Part shown: positions 1 to 9,032 of the stretch, piece after piece | Numbering within the stretch: the first letter of the stretch is position 1 | Layout: each line of letters starts with the position of its first letter | Assembly (NCBI RefSeq): GCF_965118895.1 | Contig: NZ_CBCPJJ010000024.1 | Coordinates: forward strand, 62,001-126,000 | DNA: 64,000 bases | Source: Rahnella inusitata_A | GTDB taxonomy: Bacteria; Pseudomonadota; Gammaproteobacteria; Enterobacterales; Enterobacteriaceae | Reading direction: 5' to 3' | The notes under the pieces: model-generated | Database searches by the model: none | What the model saw: only the letters and a program-made list of their open reading frames with translations | Told to the model about the DNA's origin: nothing | Made by a program: the position numbers and the translations under genes

Positions 1-1325
1 TTATCAGCGATAAGGTGATGGCGCGGCGGCTGAAGAATATTGTGACGGCTATGCAGCAGCATAATCTCGATGCCCTGGCCATCTATGCCGATAAAGAACA
101 TGGCGGGAATTTTGAATACCTCGCTGGCTTTATTCCGCGATTTGAAGAGGCGTTGCTGATACTGACCGCTGACGGTCAGCTTAGCTACGTGATGGGGAAT
201 GAGAATCTCAAGCTGGTGCCTTATGCGCGAAACGGCGGAAAGTGTTTCCATGCGCCGGCTTTCTCGCTGCCGAATCAGCCGATGGATAACGATGCTCCGC
301 TGACTGAGGTATTGGCTCAGGCTGGCCTGAAGCGCGAACATCGTATTGGTGTCGTTGGCTGGAAGCTGTTCACCAGCAAGCTTTGCGATACGCAGTATCA
401 GTTCGATGTGCCTGCTTTCATTGTGGAAGCGGTTGTCGACATTGCCGGTAAACGGGAAAACGTGGTCAATGCAACCTCATTGTTTATCTCCCCTGCGCAG
501 GGTGTGCGCCGTTTAAATACAGCCTGCGAAATCGCCTTTTATGAGTACGGCGCAAATCTGGCTTCCACCAATATATTGGCGGCGCTGGACGAGATTGCAC
601 CGGGGAAAACGGAGAAACAGATAGGTCATTTGCTGTCTGCTGATGGGCAGCCGGGCAGCGTCGTGATGATTGCCGCCACCGGTGACCGTTTCGCGAATGC
701 CTGTTTATATCCGACGGATAAAGAGATCCGGCGCGGAGATAAATTTTCGCTGACCGTCGGGTTTAAGGGCGGGCTGAGCAGCCGTTCCGCCTATGTGGTG
801 GCAACAGAAAATGAACTGGATCCTGCGGTGGCTGACTACCTTTCAGCGTTGGCTATTCCTTACTATCACGCAGTCACCACCTGGCTCGAAACGCTTCAAC
901 CCGGCCTGACGGGGGGTGAACTTTATCAAACCATCGAAAACGTAATGCCGAAAGAGAAGTGGCACTGGCATCTTAACCCGGGTCATCTGGTGGCCGATGA
1001 AGAGTGGCTCTGCTCCCCTGTCTACGCAAATTCGACGATCACACTGGAGAGCGGGATGATTTTTCAGATCGATATTATCCCTTCGCTGCCCGGCTACGGC
1101 GGATGCAGCATTGAAGATACTGTCGCGCTGGCTGATGCCGCACTGAGAAACGAGCTGCAAAGCCATTTCCCGGACGTCTGGCAACGAATGGAAACGCGCA
1201 AAGCCTATCTGCGGGATGTGCTGAATATCACAGTGTCAGAAGACGTCATTCTCCTGTCTAACACTGTGGGATATTTGCGTCCTTTCCTGCTTGATAAAAA
1301 CAGAGCGCTGGTTCGTCAGCGCTGA
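1..1325 (+). CDS. M24-family (Xaa-Pro aminopeptidase/creatinase-like) protein, 5' partial
   Basis: The frame is open to the left window edge. The first in-window starts (GTG 15, ATG 18) lack a proper ribosome binding site, so the true start is probably outside. The protein has a creatinase-like N-terminal domain followed by an M24 pita-bread fold. Recognisable elements are NPGH, with the family's metal-binding His, and SIEDTVAL near the C-terminus, with the last Glu ligand. The stretch that normally carries the two Asp metal ligands reads KFSLTVGFKGGLSSRSAYVV, without them. By family knowledge such members may be non-hydrolytic or act on small amidino or proline substrates. Fold assignment is fairly sure, substrate unknown. 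Confidence 0.75.
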   Translation, partial: ISDKVMARRLKNIVTAMQQHNLDALAIYADKEHGGNFEYLAGFIPRFEEALLILTADGQLSYVMGNENLKLVPYARNGGKCFHAPAFSLPNQPMDNDAPLTEVLAQAGLKREHRIGVVGWKLFTSKLCDTQYQFDVPAFIVEAVVDIAGKRENVVNATSLFISPAQGVRRLNTACEIAFYEYGANLASTNILAALDEIAPGKTEKQIGHLLSADGQPGSVVMIAATGDRFANACLYPTDKEIRRGDKFSLTVGFKGGLSSRSAYVVATENELDPAVADYLSALAIPYYHAVTTWLETLQPGLTGGELYQTIENVMPKEKWHWHLNPGHLVADEEWLCSPVYANSTITLESGMIFQIDIIPSLPGYGGCSIEDTVALADAALRNELQSHFPDVWQRMETRKAYLRDVLNITVSEDVILLSNTVGYLRPFLLDKNRALVRQR

Positions 1326-1368
1326 CAGGCGTTTTCAGGGCTGACGACGGTGTCATCAGCCCGCATCC

Positions 1369-2808
1369 TCAACTCAGGTCGGCACCATTCGTCGCGATAA
1401 CTTTCTGATACCAGTGGAATGATTTCTTCTTGTAACGGTTGCCCGTGCCGCTGATGTTATCGTCGAGATCGACATAAATCAGCCCGTAGCGTTTGCTCAT
1501 CTCACCGGTAGACATACTCACCAGATCGATGCAGCCCCACGGGGTGTATCCCATCAGTTCCACACCGTCTTCAACCGCATCGGCCATGGCTTCAATATGC
1601 TGACGCAAATAATTAATGCGGTAGTCATCGGCAATGTAGTGATTTTCATCTGGCTTATCGATAGCACCCAGACCGTTCTCAACAATGAACAGAGGCTTCT
1701 CATAACGGTCATAAAGCTGATTGAGGGCGATACGAAGTCCTACCGGGTCAATTTCCCAGCCCCACTCGCTGGCCTCCAGGAAAGGATTACGTGCGCCACC
1801 GAGCAAGTTGCCCTCCGCAGATTGCGCATCCGGATTGGTTTTATTGATGGTCGAAGACATGTAATAACTAAAACCAATGTAATCCACGGTGTGTTGTTCA
1901 ATGAGCGCCAAATCACCCGGCTGAATGTCCAGTTCGACGCCCTTAGACTGCCAGAGGCGTTTTGCGTAGTACGGATACTTACCGCCTGCCTGCACGTCGG
2001 CACAATAAAAATTGAATGCCTGTGTCTCTTTCAGGGTTTCAAGCTGATTAACCGGATCACAGTCGTAAGCATAATTCGTCGCATAGAGGATCATGCAACC
2101 TATCTGAATCTGAGCATTGGTTTCATGGGCAATTTTCACCGCTAAACTACTGGCGACGAACTGGTTATGCCACGCCTGATATTTGGCCTGATTGTCGAGT
2201 GCGCCGGTTTTTACCGTCAGCCCCTGACTCATAATAGGAAAATGTGCCGCGCTGTTAATTTCGTTAAAGGTCATCCAGTATTTCACTTTATGGCCATAAC
2301 GCGTCAGCACCGTGCGGGCAAAACGCTCAAAATGACCTATCAGCTCACGGTTTTTCCAGCCACCAAACTCTTTCGCCAGATGCAGCGGCATTTCATAATG
2401 GGAAATAGTGATAACGGGTTCAATGCCTTGCGCGATGCAGGCATCAATCACCTCATCATAGTGTTGCAGTCCCGCTTCATTGGGCTGCTGCTCGATGCCG
2501 TTCGGGTAAATTCGGGTCCAGGCAATTGAAAACCGGTAACACCTGAACCCCATTTCCGCAAACAGCGCAATGTCATCCTTAAAGCGATGGTAATGATCAA
2601 TCCCCTTGTGATTAGGGTAAGTATGACGCGTTGTGTCGAGGGAGAAATCAAACTCAGGCGAGGAGACGATTCTTAACCGTTTTTTTCCTCCGGGGATAGC
2701 ATCGACTATCGACAGCCCTTTGCCGTCCTGATCGTATGCCCCTTCAACCTGATTGGCGGCCGTCGCCCCACCCCACATAAAGTTCTGCGGAAACTTCTCT
2801 TTCATCAC
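1369..2808 (-). CDS. 6-phospho-beta-glucosidase, glycoside hydrolase family 1
   Basis: A cytoplasmic GH1 enzyme hydrolysing phosphorylated beta-glucosides (cellobiose-6P, arbutin-6P, salicin-6P) imported by a PTS. At 479 residues it has the usual BglA/AscB length. The acid/base Glu lies in TFNEIN (E183) and the nucleophile in FIVENG (E377). The N-terminal FMWGGATAANQVEGA is the GH1 signature. The start follows a strong AAGGAGG; ATG-ATG gives a one-residue ambiguity. No PTS permease or antiterminator is adjacent, so it appears to be a stand-alone gene fed by a transporter encoded elsewhere. Family certain, exact substrate inferred. Confidence 0.9.
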   Translation of the reverse strand: MMKEKFPQNFMWGGATAANQVEGAYDQDGKGLSIVDAIPGGKKRLRIVSSPEFDFSLDTTRHTYPNHKGIDHYHRFKDDIALFAEMGFRCYRFSIAWTRIYPNGIEQQPNEAGLQHYDEVIDACIAQGIEPVITISHYEMPLHLAKEFGGWKNRELIGHFERFARTVLTRYGHKVKYWMTFNEINSAAHFPIMSQGLTVKTGALDNQAKYQAWHNQFVASSLAVKIAHETNAQIQIGCMILYATNYAYDCDPVNQLETLKETQAFNFYCADVQAGGKYPYYAKRLWQSKGVELDIQPGDLALIEQHTVDYIGFSYYMSSTINKTNPDAQSAEGNLLGGARNPFLEASEWGWEIDPVGLRIALNQLYDRYEKPLFIVENGLGAIDKPDENHYIADDYRINYLRQHIEAMADAVEDGVELMGYTPWGCIDLVSMSTGEMSKRYGLIYVDLDDNISGTGNRYKKKSFHWYQKVIATNGADLS

Positions 2809-3151
2809 TTCCTCCTTAAAATCCCGGTCTGGGATCGACTCATAACGTCTGCCTGATCATCACCGCCACCGACGTTTCTCCCCGTCAGTTTTAGCGTTTG
2901 CAGAAAGCCACATCAGCCACGACATCGTTGTCCGTAAGCTGACAGATGGACTAAAAGATACACTGTAACTTCACGAGGGCGAAATAAAAGCAGCGATTTC
3001 AACGCCCCCTGAAAACCACCTGAGTTCAGGAAAACAGAAATTTGAACGCTACAATGATGACAAGATGTTATAAAACATACGCTGGCAAACAAGACTAATG
3101 CCTTCGAAAGAAGGTTCTCTTTAATGCAACCGCGACTCAAGGCAGGGAATC
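2809..3151. other. Intergenic region between divergent genes
   Basis: This 343-bp stretch lies between the GH1 gene and the DUF2157 gene and should hold both promoters. I see no convincing gene. A 75-codon minus-strand frame (2913-3140) has unusual composition and no homology I recognise. No clear catabolite-repression or antiterminator site was found by eye. Confidence 0.4.
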
Positions 3152-5359
3152 ATGATTGACATCGCTCCAGATGGCATAAGCTGGATGCCTTCACGAACGG
3201 CAAAGTATCTTTGCCGTCAGACCGAGCGCTTAGTGCAAGGAGGGAATCTCACCCCTGATGCCTGTCAGCGTATTTACGCTTTTTGCGGTGTGCGGCCAGG
3301 ATATGCCCAGTGGCGTACTTTCCTGATCCCGGTGCTCTTTTGTCTGGGTTTATTGTCACTGGTTGCCGGTGCTCTGTTTTTTGTCGCGTGGAACTGGGCC
3401 CACATGCCGAAGATAACTAAATTCGCACTGATGGAGTTGCTGATCGTCGCGCTGGCTGCCGTTGTCTGGTGGCGCTGGTATCACCGCGCGGCGCGCAGCG
3501 CTTTGCTTGCGGCGGGGCTGAGCTTCGGCGCCTTGTTTGCGTTGTATGGGCAGGTGTATCAGACCGGTGCTGATAGCTGGGAGTTGTTCCGAGCCTGGCT
3601 ATGCGTTCTCCTGCCCCTGGCGCTGATTGCGCGGCAAAACAGTTTATGGTTTTGCAGCTGGCTGGTCGCTAATCTGGCGTTCCAGCTCTATTACACCACT
3701 CTGTCGCTGTCCCTGGAGAATGCCCTATCGTTTGACAGCCTGACCTATCTTCCCACTGCGGCACTTTACGGTTATCTGGCCGTGCTGGCACTGTGCCTGA
3801 TTCTGCGCGAGGCGCTGGCCTTGCAGGCGATAAAACATCATCCCGAAAGCTGGCTGGCGAGCCGCTGGTTCTCCCGGGTTATGGCGGGGTTTTTGTTACT
3901 GCTGCTGACCTCCATCGTCGCCGGAAGGCTGTACGACTGGGGTCGGGATATCCACTTTACGTTGATTACCGGCTTCTGGTTAATCACCTTGCTGACGGGC
4001 TATTACCTTTACCGTTATCGCCATCCGGATCTTTGCATGCTGACTCTGGGGACTGCCAGCCTGACGGCCACGGGCTGCGTTCTGATCATGCAGTTATTTG
4101 ATAACTCTTACGATGTGGGGGATCTGTTTCTGATCGGTTGCCTGATGGCAGTGTGGGTGGCTGGTAACGGTGTGTTACTCCTGCACTGGCGACGCAGGCT
4201 GTACGAACGCGCCCCCGTCGACGTAGCACCGGCAGAATTAACCATGTTGACAGAAAAACTGCGTCAGCATGGTTTGCTGAATCAGACGCAGATTCAGGAA
4301 ATTCAGCAGCAGGATCACTCTTCCCATCTCCCCTGGTATCTGAGGCTTGCGCTGAGCATCGGTGGATGGGTCGCAGCCATGCTCATTCTGTTGCTGCTGG
4401 CGCTGGTTCTCTATATGGCTGACTTGCTCAACGACCCTAATGCCGCCACCGTCATTCTCCCTTCGCTGATCCTTGCCGCCATCGCGGGCGGCCTGTTACG
4501 CACCCGGGGAGAGGGAAAACATCATATCGGACTGGCATGGGCAATTGCGGCGACGTGCGGGCTTTGTTTCGGTGTCTTTCTGCTCGTCGAACCCGACGGA
4601 GAAACCTTTATTCTGGTGAGTTCTCTGTGTGCGCTGCCGGTCCTGGCCGTGATGGCAATCGCCATGCCCGACCGGTCTTACCGGTTTATGGCTATCACTG
4701 TCATAACGCTATTGCTGGTTCTGTCGGGGCATTCTCTGACCAGTTTGTACTTACTCCCGGCTGCCGGTCTCTGGGTAATTTCGGCGCTGGTCGCTTGTGT
4801 CATCATATTTTGGTTATGGATCGTCAGGAATCAGCTGAATCTTCAGGCGGGACATTTTGCACAAGCCGTTCTTCCGCTTCTTCATGGCATTCCTGCGGGC
4901 CTGATAGTACTGTGCCTTCTGGCAATAAATGGCGGGTTTATCTCTGATTTTTTCTGGGATATGCCGCGGTTTACCACTCTTCAATTCGGTTTAGGGGGCG
5001 GGATCGCGGGAGGTTTATTACTCAATACGCTGTACCAGCGGCTGGTTGAAAAGACCCCTTTATCGATGATCACTTTACCGGCTGCAATCCTTTGTGGCGC
5101 CGCCGCCGTCTATGCTCCCGGTATAGGCCTCGGTCTGTGGCTGTTACTGATGGCACGCTATCAGGGGAGTCAGGATATTCTACTGGTCAGTGGCTGTTTC
5201 ATCATGCTGTATGTTTCCGGTTGGTACTACTTCCTGGATGTCACTCTGTTGCAAAAATCTCTGCTGCTGCTGGTTAGCGGTGTGGTACTGCTGATGCTGA
5301 CATGGGTGGTCAAAAAGGTTTTACCTGCACGCACCGGAGGTGCCTATGAAAACCAGTAA
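3152..5359 (+). CDS. Polytopic membrane protein with DUF2157 and DUF4401 domains
   Basis: A 735-residue inner-membrane protein. The N-terminal part (about residues 20-350) matches the DUF2157 pattern: a soluble helix (TERLVQGGNLTPDACQRIYAF), then many hydrophobic helices. The C-terminal half (about 390-730) looks like DUF4401. In many bacteria these are two neighbouring genes followed by a GDYXXLXY protein; here they are one reading frame and the GDYXXLXY gene overlaps its 3' end. No biochemical function is established. The conserved trio suggests a membrane complex. Start choice is uncertain: AGGGA lies only 3 bases before ATG 3152, and ATG 3185 is an alternative. Confidence 0.75.
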   Translation: MIDIAPDGISWMPSRTAKYLCRQTERLVQGGNLTPDACQRIYAFCGVRPGYAQWRTFLIPVLFCLGLLSLVAGALFFVAWNWAHMPKITKFALMELLIVALAAVVWWRWYHRAARSALLAAGLSFGALFALYGQVYQTGADSWELFRAWLCVLLPLALIARQNSLWFCSWLVANLAFQLYYTTLSLSLENALSFDSLTYLPTAALYGYLAVLALCLILREALALQAIKHHPESWLASRWFSRVMAGFLLLLLTSIVAGRLYDWGRDIHFTLITGFWLITLLTGYYLYRYRHPDLCMLTLGTASLTATGCVLIMQLFDNSYDVGDLFLIGCLMAVWVAGNGVLLLHWRRRLYERAPVDVAPAELTMLTEKLRQHGLLNQTQIQEIQQQDHSSHLPWYLRLALSIGGWVAAMLILLLLALVLYMADLLNDPNAATVILPSLILAAIAGGLLRTRGEGKHHIGLAWAIAATCGLCFGVFLLVEPDGETFILVSSLCALPVLAVMAIAMPDRSYRFMAITVITLLLVLSGHSLTSLYLLPAAGLWVISALVACVIIFWLWIVRNQLNLQAGHFAQAVLPLLHGIPAGLIVLCLLAINGGFISDFFWDMPRFTTLQFGLGGGIAGGLLLNTLYQRLVEKTPLSMITLPAAILCGAAAVYAPGIGLGLWLLLMARYQGSQDILLVSGCFIMLYVSGWYYFLDVTLLQKSLLLLVSGVVLLMLTWVVKKVLPARTGGAYENQ

Positions 5360-5882
5360 TCTGAGGAAATGGCTGGCCGGGGGTGTGATATTGCTGGCGC
5401 TGGTGGCAGTCAATGCCGGTATCTGGCAGAAAGAACGGCTACTGAAACAGGGCGAGGTGATGATCTTACAACTTGCGCCGGTTGATCCGCGCTCTCTCAT
5501 GCAGGGCGATTATATGGCTCTCAACTATGCCATTACCCGACCTTTACAGCTGGAGTTATATCAGCAACGTCAGGTTTGCATCTCCGTCCCCTCCACGCCT
5601 TGTTTACCCCTCAGCGGGAAAATAATTGTGGATCTCGATACTCAGCGGCAGGTCACTCAGGCACGGTTTGATCAAGGTGAACCCCTGAAAGCGAATCAGT
5701 TACGGGTGAAATACCATATGAATTCCGGTTCACTGACGATAGGAACCAACGCTTACTTCTTTCAGGAGGGCCACGGCGAACGTTTCGCTCATGCGCGCTA
5801 CGGGGCATTTCGGGTAGGTAAAGACGGTACGGCATTGCTGACCGCCATGCTGGATGAGGGCGGTGAGGTGATTGAGCCTTAA
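5346..5882 (+). CDS. GDYXXLXY family protein
   Basis: A 178-residue protein with one N-terminal membrane anchor (about residues 8-26) and a periplasmic domain carrying the family motif GDYMALNY at about residues 55-62. It overlaps the upstream DUF2157/DUF4401 gene by 14 bases and has its own GGAGG five bases before ATG 5346, so the two are co-translated. Family members are known only by this motif and their constant association with DUF2157/DUF4401 proteins. The basic N-terminus before the anchor predicts an N-in topology. Function unknown. Confidence 0.8.
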   Translation: MKTSNLRKWLAGGVILLALVAVNAGIWQKERLLKQGEVMILQLAPVDPRSLMQGDYMALNYAITRPLQLELYQQRQVCISVPSTPCLPLSGKIIVDLDTQRQVTQARFDQGEPLKANQLRVKYHMNSGSLTIGTNAYFFQEGHGERFAHARYGAFRVGKDGTALLTAMLDEGGEVIEP

Positions 5883-5917
5883 TGCAGTACTCCGCCAAGG
5901 TTTTGCACCTTCCAGCA

Positions 5918-5946
5918 TAAAAATGCCCGATGAACCGCGTCGGGCA
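5918..5946 (-). terminator. Rho-independent terminator oriented on the minus strand
   Basis: TGCCCGA (5924-5930) and TCGGGCA (5940-5946) pair perfectly around a 9-base loop. On the minus strand the stem is followed at once by TTTTT; on the plus strand no T run follows. There is no minus-strand protein gene ending here, so it may serve an antisense or small RNA (see findings) or be a weak terminator for the upstream pair. Confidence 0.5.
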
Positions 5947-6040
5947 CAGGAGCACCATTGAGCACTGCACTTTTTATTTTCGAATTAGAATTGAGTTAAC
6001 GTGCTGCTTTTACCTCCTCCCATACTAAATTCCCTCCCCC

Positions 6041-6079
6041 ATCAGCCTGATAGGATTTTCTTCTGCTGTCAGGCTTGAT
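6041..6079. repeat. Inverted repeat upstream of umuDC
   Basis: AGCCTGATAG (6044-6053) pairs with CTGTCAGGCT (6066-6075) with one mismatch, and the flanks ATC/GAT extend it loosely. It lies 20-60 bases upstream of the LexA box. It could be a terminator-like structure insulating umuDC or an operator. No T run follows on either strand. Confidence 0.35.
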
Positions 6080-6099
6080 CGGTATCCCGCTTACGTGAA

Positions 6100-6119
6100 T
6101 ACTGTATATAAAACCAGTA
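6100..6119. promoter_or_regulatory. LexA (SOS) box of umuDC
   Basis: TACTGTATATAAAACCAGTA fits the enterobacterial LexA consensus CTGT-N8-ACAG, with one change in the right half (CCAGTA instead of ACAGTA). It ends 15 bases before the umuD start, as in E. coli umuDC, so LexA would block transcription until RecA-stimulated cleavage. Confidence 0.9.
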
Positions 6120-6134
6120 TCGCGAGAATTTCCT

Positions 6135-6554
6135 ATGATTTTGTACACACCCGCTGAGCATCAGCAAAAAATCGACCTGCCGCTGTTCCTCGATCGCGTG
6201 CCGTGCGGCTTTCCGTCGCCCGCTCAGGATTACGTAGAGTCGCGCCTTGATCTCAATAAACTGCTGATTGCGCACCCGAGCGCGACGTACTTTGTCCGGG
6301 TCTCCGGCCATTCAATGACCGATGCCAACATCAGCGAAGGCGATCTGCTGGTCATCGACAGCTCGCTGACCGCCGTTCACGACGACATCGTGGTGGCAGC
6401 CGTCGACGGCGAGTTCACGGTGAAAAAGTTGCGCACCCGCCCGTCGGTTCAGCTGGTGCCGATGAACCCGCATTATTCGCCGATCACCTTCAATGACGAA
6501 GAGTCGCTGGAGATTTTCGGCGTCGTCACGTTCATCATCTACGCCGCGCGCTGA
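6135..6554 (+). CDS. umuD: UmuD, translesion polymerase V accessory subunit
   Basis: 139 residues, the same length as E. coli UmuD. RecA-stimulated self-cleavage at C24-G25 (in VPCGFP) would give UmuD', which joins UmuC in Pol V. The Ser-Lys dyad is S60 (SGHSM) and K97 (FTVKKL). LexA-like S24 peptidase fold. A LexA box lies directly upstream and umuC starts two bases after the stop, so this is a standard SOS-induced operon. Confidence 0.97.
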   Translation: MILYTPAEHQQKIDLPLFLDRVPCGFPSPAQDYVESRLDLNKLLIAHPSATYFVRVSGHSMTDANISEGDLLVIDSSLTAVHDDIVVAAVDGEFTVKKLRTRPSVQLVPMNPHYSPITFNDEESLEIFGVVTFIIYAAR

Positions 6555-6556
6555 TT

Positions 6557-7822
6557 ATGTTTGCCCTCGTTGACGTCAACTCCTTCTACGCCTCGTGCGA
6601 GACCGTGTTCAGGCCGGATTTGCAGGGACGACCGGTGATTGTGCTGAGTAATAACGACGGCTGCGTGATCGCCCGTAACGCTGAAGCGAAAAAGGCCAAC
6701 ATCGCCATGGGCGCACCGTTTTTCAAAATGCGTGAAGCGATCCGCCAGCATAACGTGGTGGTGTTCTCCTCGAACTATGCGCTGTACGCCGATATGTCCA
6801 ACCGCGTGATGGAGACGCTGGAACAACTGGCGCCCGCCGTCGATGTTTACTCGATTGACGAGGCGTTTTTAGATCTCACCAACATTGAAAACTGCATCTC
6901 ACTGCATGATTTTGGCAAGCAGGTGCAGAAGAAAATTTGGAAAGAGACGCATCTGGCGGTCGGCGTCGGGATCGCACCGACCAAAACGCTGGCCAAACTG
7001 GCGAACTTCGCGGCGAAAAAGTGGAAGGATACCGGCGGCGTGGTGGATTTATCCCAGACCGTGCGTCAGAGAAAGCTGATGAACCTGCTGCCGGTGGATG
7101 AAGTGTGGGGCGTCGGGCGGCGTCTGACTAAACAACTCAACATGATGGGGATCGAGACGGCATTACAGCTGGCCGACAGCCCTTCTGCGCTGATCCGCAA
7201 ACATTTTAGCGTGGTGCTGGAGCGCACGGTGCGCGAACTGCGCGGGGAATCTTGCCTGCCGCTGGAAGAATCGGTGCCGACCAAACAGCAAATCATCTGT
7301 TCACGGTCTTTTGGCGAACGCATCACCGAGTATCAGGATATGCGCGAAGCCATCTGCAACTACGCCGTGCGCGCCGCCGAGAAGCTGCGCGGCGAGCATC
7401 AGTACTGCCGCTTCGTCTCGGCGTTCGTTAAAACCAGCCCGCACGACCCAAAAGTTCCCTACTACAGCAACTACGCCGGGCTCAAACTCCTCACACCGAC
7501 GCAGGACAGCCGCGACATTCTCAACGCCGCCGTGCGTTGCCTCGATCAAATCTGGAAACCGGGCTATCGCTATCAGAAAGGCGGCGTGATGCTGGGCGAT
7601 TTTTTCAGTCAGGGCGTGGCGCAGCTGAATCTCTTCGATGAGTACCAGCCGAAAAAGAACAGCGAGCAGCTGATGGCGACGCTGGATGAGATCCACAAAA
7701 AAGGGATGGGCAAAGTGTGGTTCGCCGGGCAAGGCATCCAGCGCGGCTGGTCAATGAAACGGGAAATGTTGTCGCCGGCGTATACCACGCGGGTGGATGA
7801 ATTATTGCAGGTGAAGGTGTAA
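6557..7822 (+). CDS. umuC: UmuC, DNA polymerase V catalytic subunit (Y family)
   Basis: 421 residues. Y-family polymerase with catalytic acidic residues D6 (MFALVDVNSFY) and D101-E102 (VYSIDEAF), then thumb and little-finger domains. QLNLFDE at about residues 354-361 resembles a beta-clamp binding motif. Two bases separate it from umuD, so it is in the LexA-controlled operon. It carries out error-prone bypass of lesions with UmuD'2 and RecA. Confidence 0.97.
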   Translation: MFALVDVNSFYASCETVFRPDLQGRPVIVLSNNDGCVIARNAEAKKANIAMGAPFFKMREAIRQHNVVVFSSNYALYADMSNRVMETLEQLAPAVDVYSIDEAFLDLTNIENCISLHDFGKQVQKKIWKETHLAVGVGIAPTKTLAKLANFAAKKWKDTGGVVDLSQTVRQRKLMNLLPVDEVWGVGRRLTKQLNMMGIETALQLADSPSALIRKHFSVVLERTVRELRGESCLPLEESVPTKQQIICSRSFGERITEYQDMREAICNYAVRAAEKLRGEHQYCRFVSAFVKTSPHDPKVPYYSNYAGLKLLTPTQDSRDILNAAVRCLDQIWKPGYRYQKGGVMLGDFFSQGVAQLNLFDEYQPKKNSEQLMATLDEIHKKGMGKVWFAGQGIQRGWSMKREMLSPAYTTRVDELLQVKV

Positions 7823-7865
7823 GGGGAACCGTCGCTGTATGTACGATCCCCCTGAGGTTCAGGGG

Positions 7866-8618
7866 CTAATCGACGAAAGAATAAGTCTGCTTATCTTGAT
7901 TAAGGCCGTAAATGACACTGAAATCGGTTTTGCTGTAGCAATTCAATGCTATTTGTGAGGAATTACTCAGGCTCTCGATATTTTGGTAAATAGCCGTCAT
8001 GTAAAATCCAAAATCACATTGATGTAATTGAGGATCGATGATCTGATCCACTTTTCCTGAAGACTTGTTGAGAGCCTTCACTTTATTCACTGAAAGGCCA
8101 TCATCTTTCATTTCATAAACGCCAATAAAGCTATGAGACGCCGTTTGCCCCCAAAATGGAATTTCAATCGTTTTCGCAGGGTTGCCCGAGATTGTGGTTT
8201 TATCCATGGAAGCCGTCATATTCAGGACGACATCCAGCGTACGTTTGGTGTTCTGCCAGGTACCATGAAGAACATCCCCACCCTTTTTAAGTTTTAACGG
8301 GCAGGTACTGAGGTCATATTTTTTACCTTCGGTCAGATAATCATCATATTCCTGATCATTAGCTACCTCACAAAGCACGATGGCATCAGACGTTATTTTT
8401 CCATAGAGCGGAATGGGAGAACGATATTTATCGTAATAGTAACTTCCTTTGATATTTGTCTTCCCGCCAAAGGAATAACGCTGAAGAGAGACATGAACCG
8501 GAGATTTCCCGATCGTTCCTTCGTAATTCTCGAGGACATACCAACTGTCCGAAGCGGCTGCGGCTGAACCCGATAAAATTCCACAGAGACTGACTGAGAG
8601 AATGATTTTTTTTAACAT
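7866..8618 (-). CDS. Hypothetical exported protein
   Basis: About 250 residues with a clear Sec signal peptide when started at ATG 8618 (LKKIILSVSLCGILSGSAAAA, cleavage near AAA-SDS). An ATG 18 bases upstream (8618+18) would prepend QALGN and is less convincing. The mature part is rich in Tyr, Ser and Lys, with blocks such as GSYYYDKYRSPIPLYGKI and a few Cys that could form disulfides. I do not recognise a family. It is probably periplasmic. It stands alone, divergent from the DUF6434 gene. Confidence 0.65.
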   Translation of the reverse strand: MLKKIILSVSLCGILSGSAAAASDSWYVLENYEGTIGKSPVHVSLQRYSFGGKTNIKGSYYYDKYRSPIPLYGKITSDAIVLCEVANDQEYDDYLTEGKKYDLSTCPLKLKKGGDVLHGTWQNTKRTLDVVLNMTASMDKTTISGNPAKTIEIPFWGQTASHSFIGVYEMKDDGLSVNKVKALNKSSGKVDQIIDPQLHQCDFGFYMTAIYQNIESLSNSSQIALNCYSKTDFSVIYGLNQDKQTYSFVD

Positions 8619-8734
8619 GTTACCCAATGCCTGCACAGAGTGTGTCTGATTATCCCGATACTCGTCATGTCATTCCCCCAAATACTCATGCTTTGCGTTA
8701 TTATTCACCATACCATTTTCCGCCGGAGAAACAG

Positions 8735-8944
8735 ATGGCATTTGACTGGCACAGCGAGACATTAACCCGCGCCACCCCCGTAGATAAGCACTATAAAAAC
8801 ACCCAAAATGTCCGGCGCTTCATGCTTGAGCAATGCGGTGCACAGTTTAAATTTGATCGGGATTTTATGGCATGGATACGCAATGACCAGCCTAAAAATC
8901 TGGGTGACGTGGCAGATGAATGGACGCGCCGGCAGGCGCCTTAA
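8735..8944 (+). CDS. Small DUF6434-like protein
   Basis: 69 residues starting at ATG 8735 behind GGAGA. An in-frame start at 8627 exists but would overlap the divergent gene and has no binding site. Sequence features such as FDWHSETLTRATPVDKHYKN, RRFM and a C-terminal DVADEWTRR match what I recall as the DUF6434 pattern, often linked to SAP-type DNA-binding domains. Predicted soluble and cytoplasmic. Function unknown. Confidence 0.6.
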   Translation: MAFDWHSETLTRATPVDKHYKNTQNVRRFMLEQCGAQFKFDRDFMAWIRNDQPKNLGDVADEWTRRQAP

Positions 8945-9032
8945 ATTAACCCCGTTTAATGCATGGATATAAAGCCGATTAGTTGTTATAACCCATAATG
9001 TTCTATAACAAAAAGGTGAAGGGTAACAAGGA

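Noticed and set aside
2913..3140. 75-codon minus-strand frame with a hydrophobic N-terminal part
   Set aside because: No ribosome binding site, no recognised family and it covers the expected promoter region of the DUF2157 gene.
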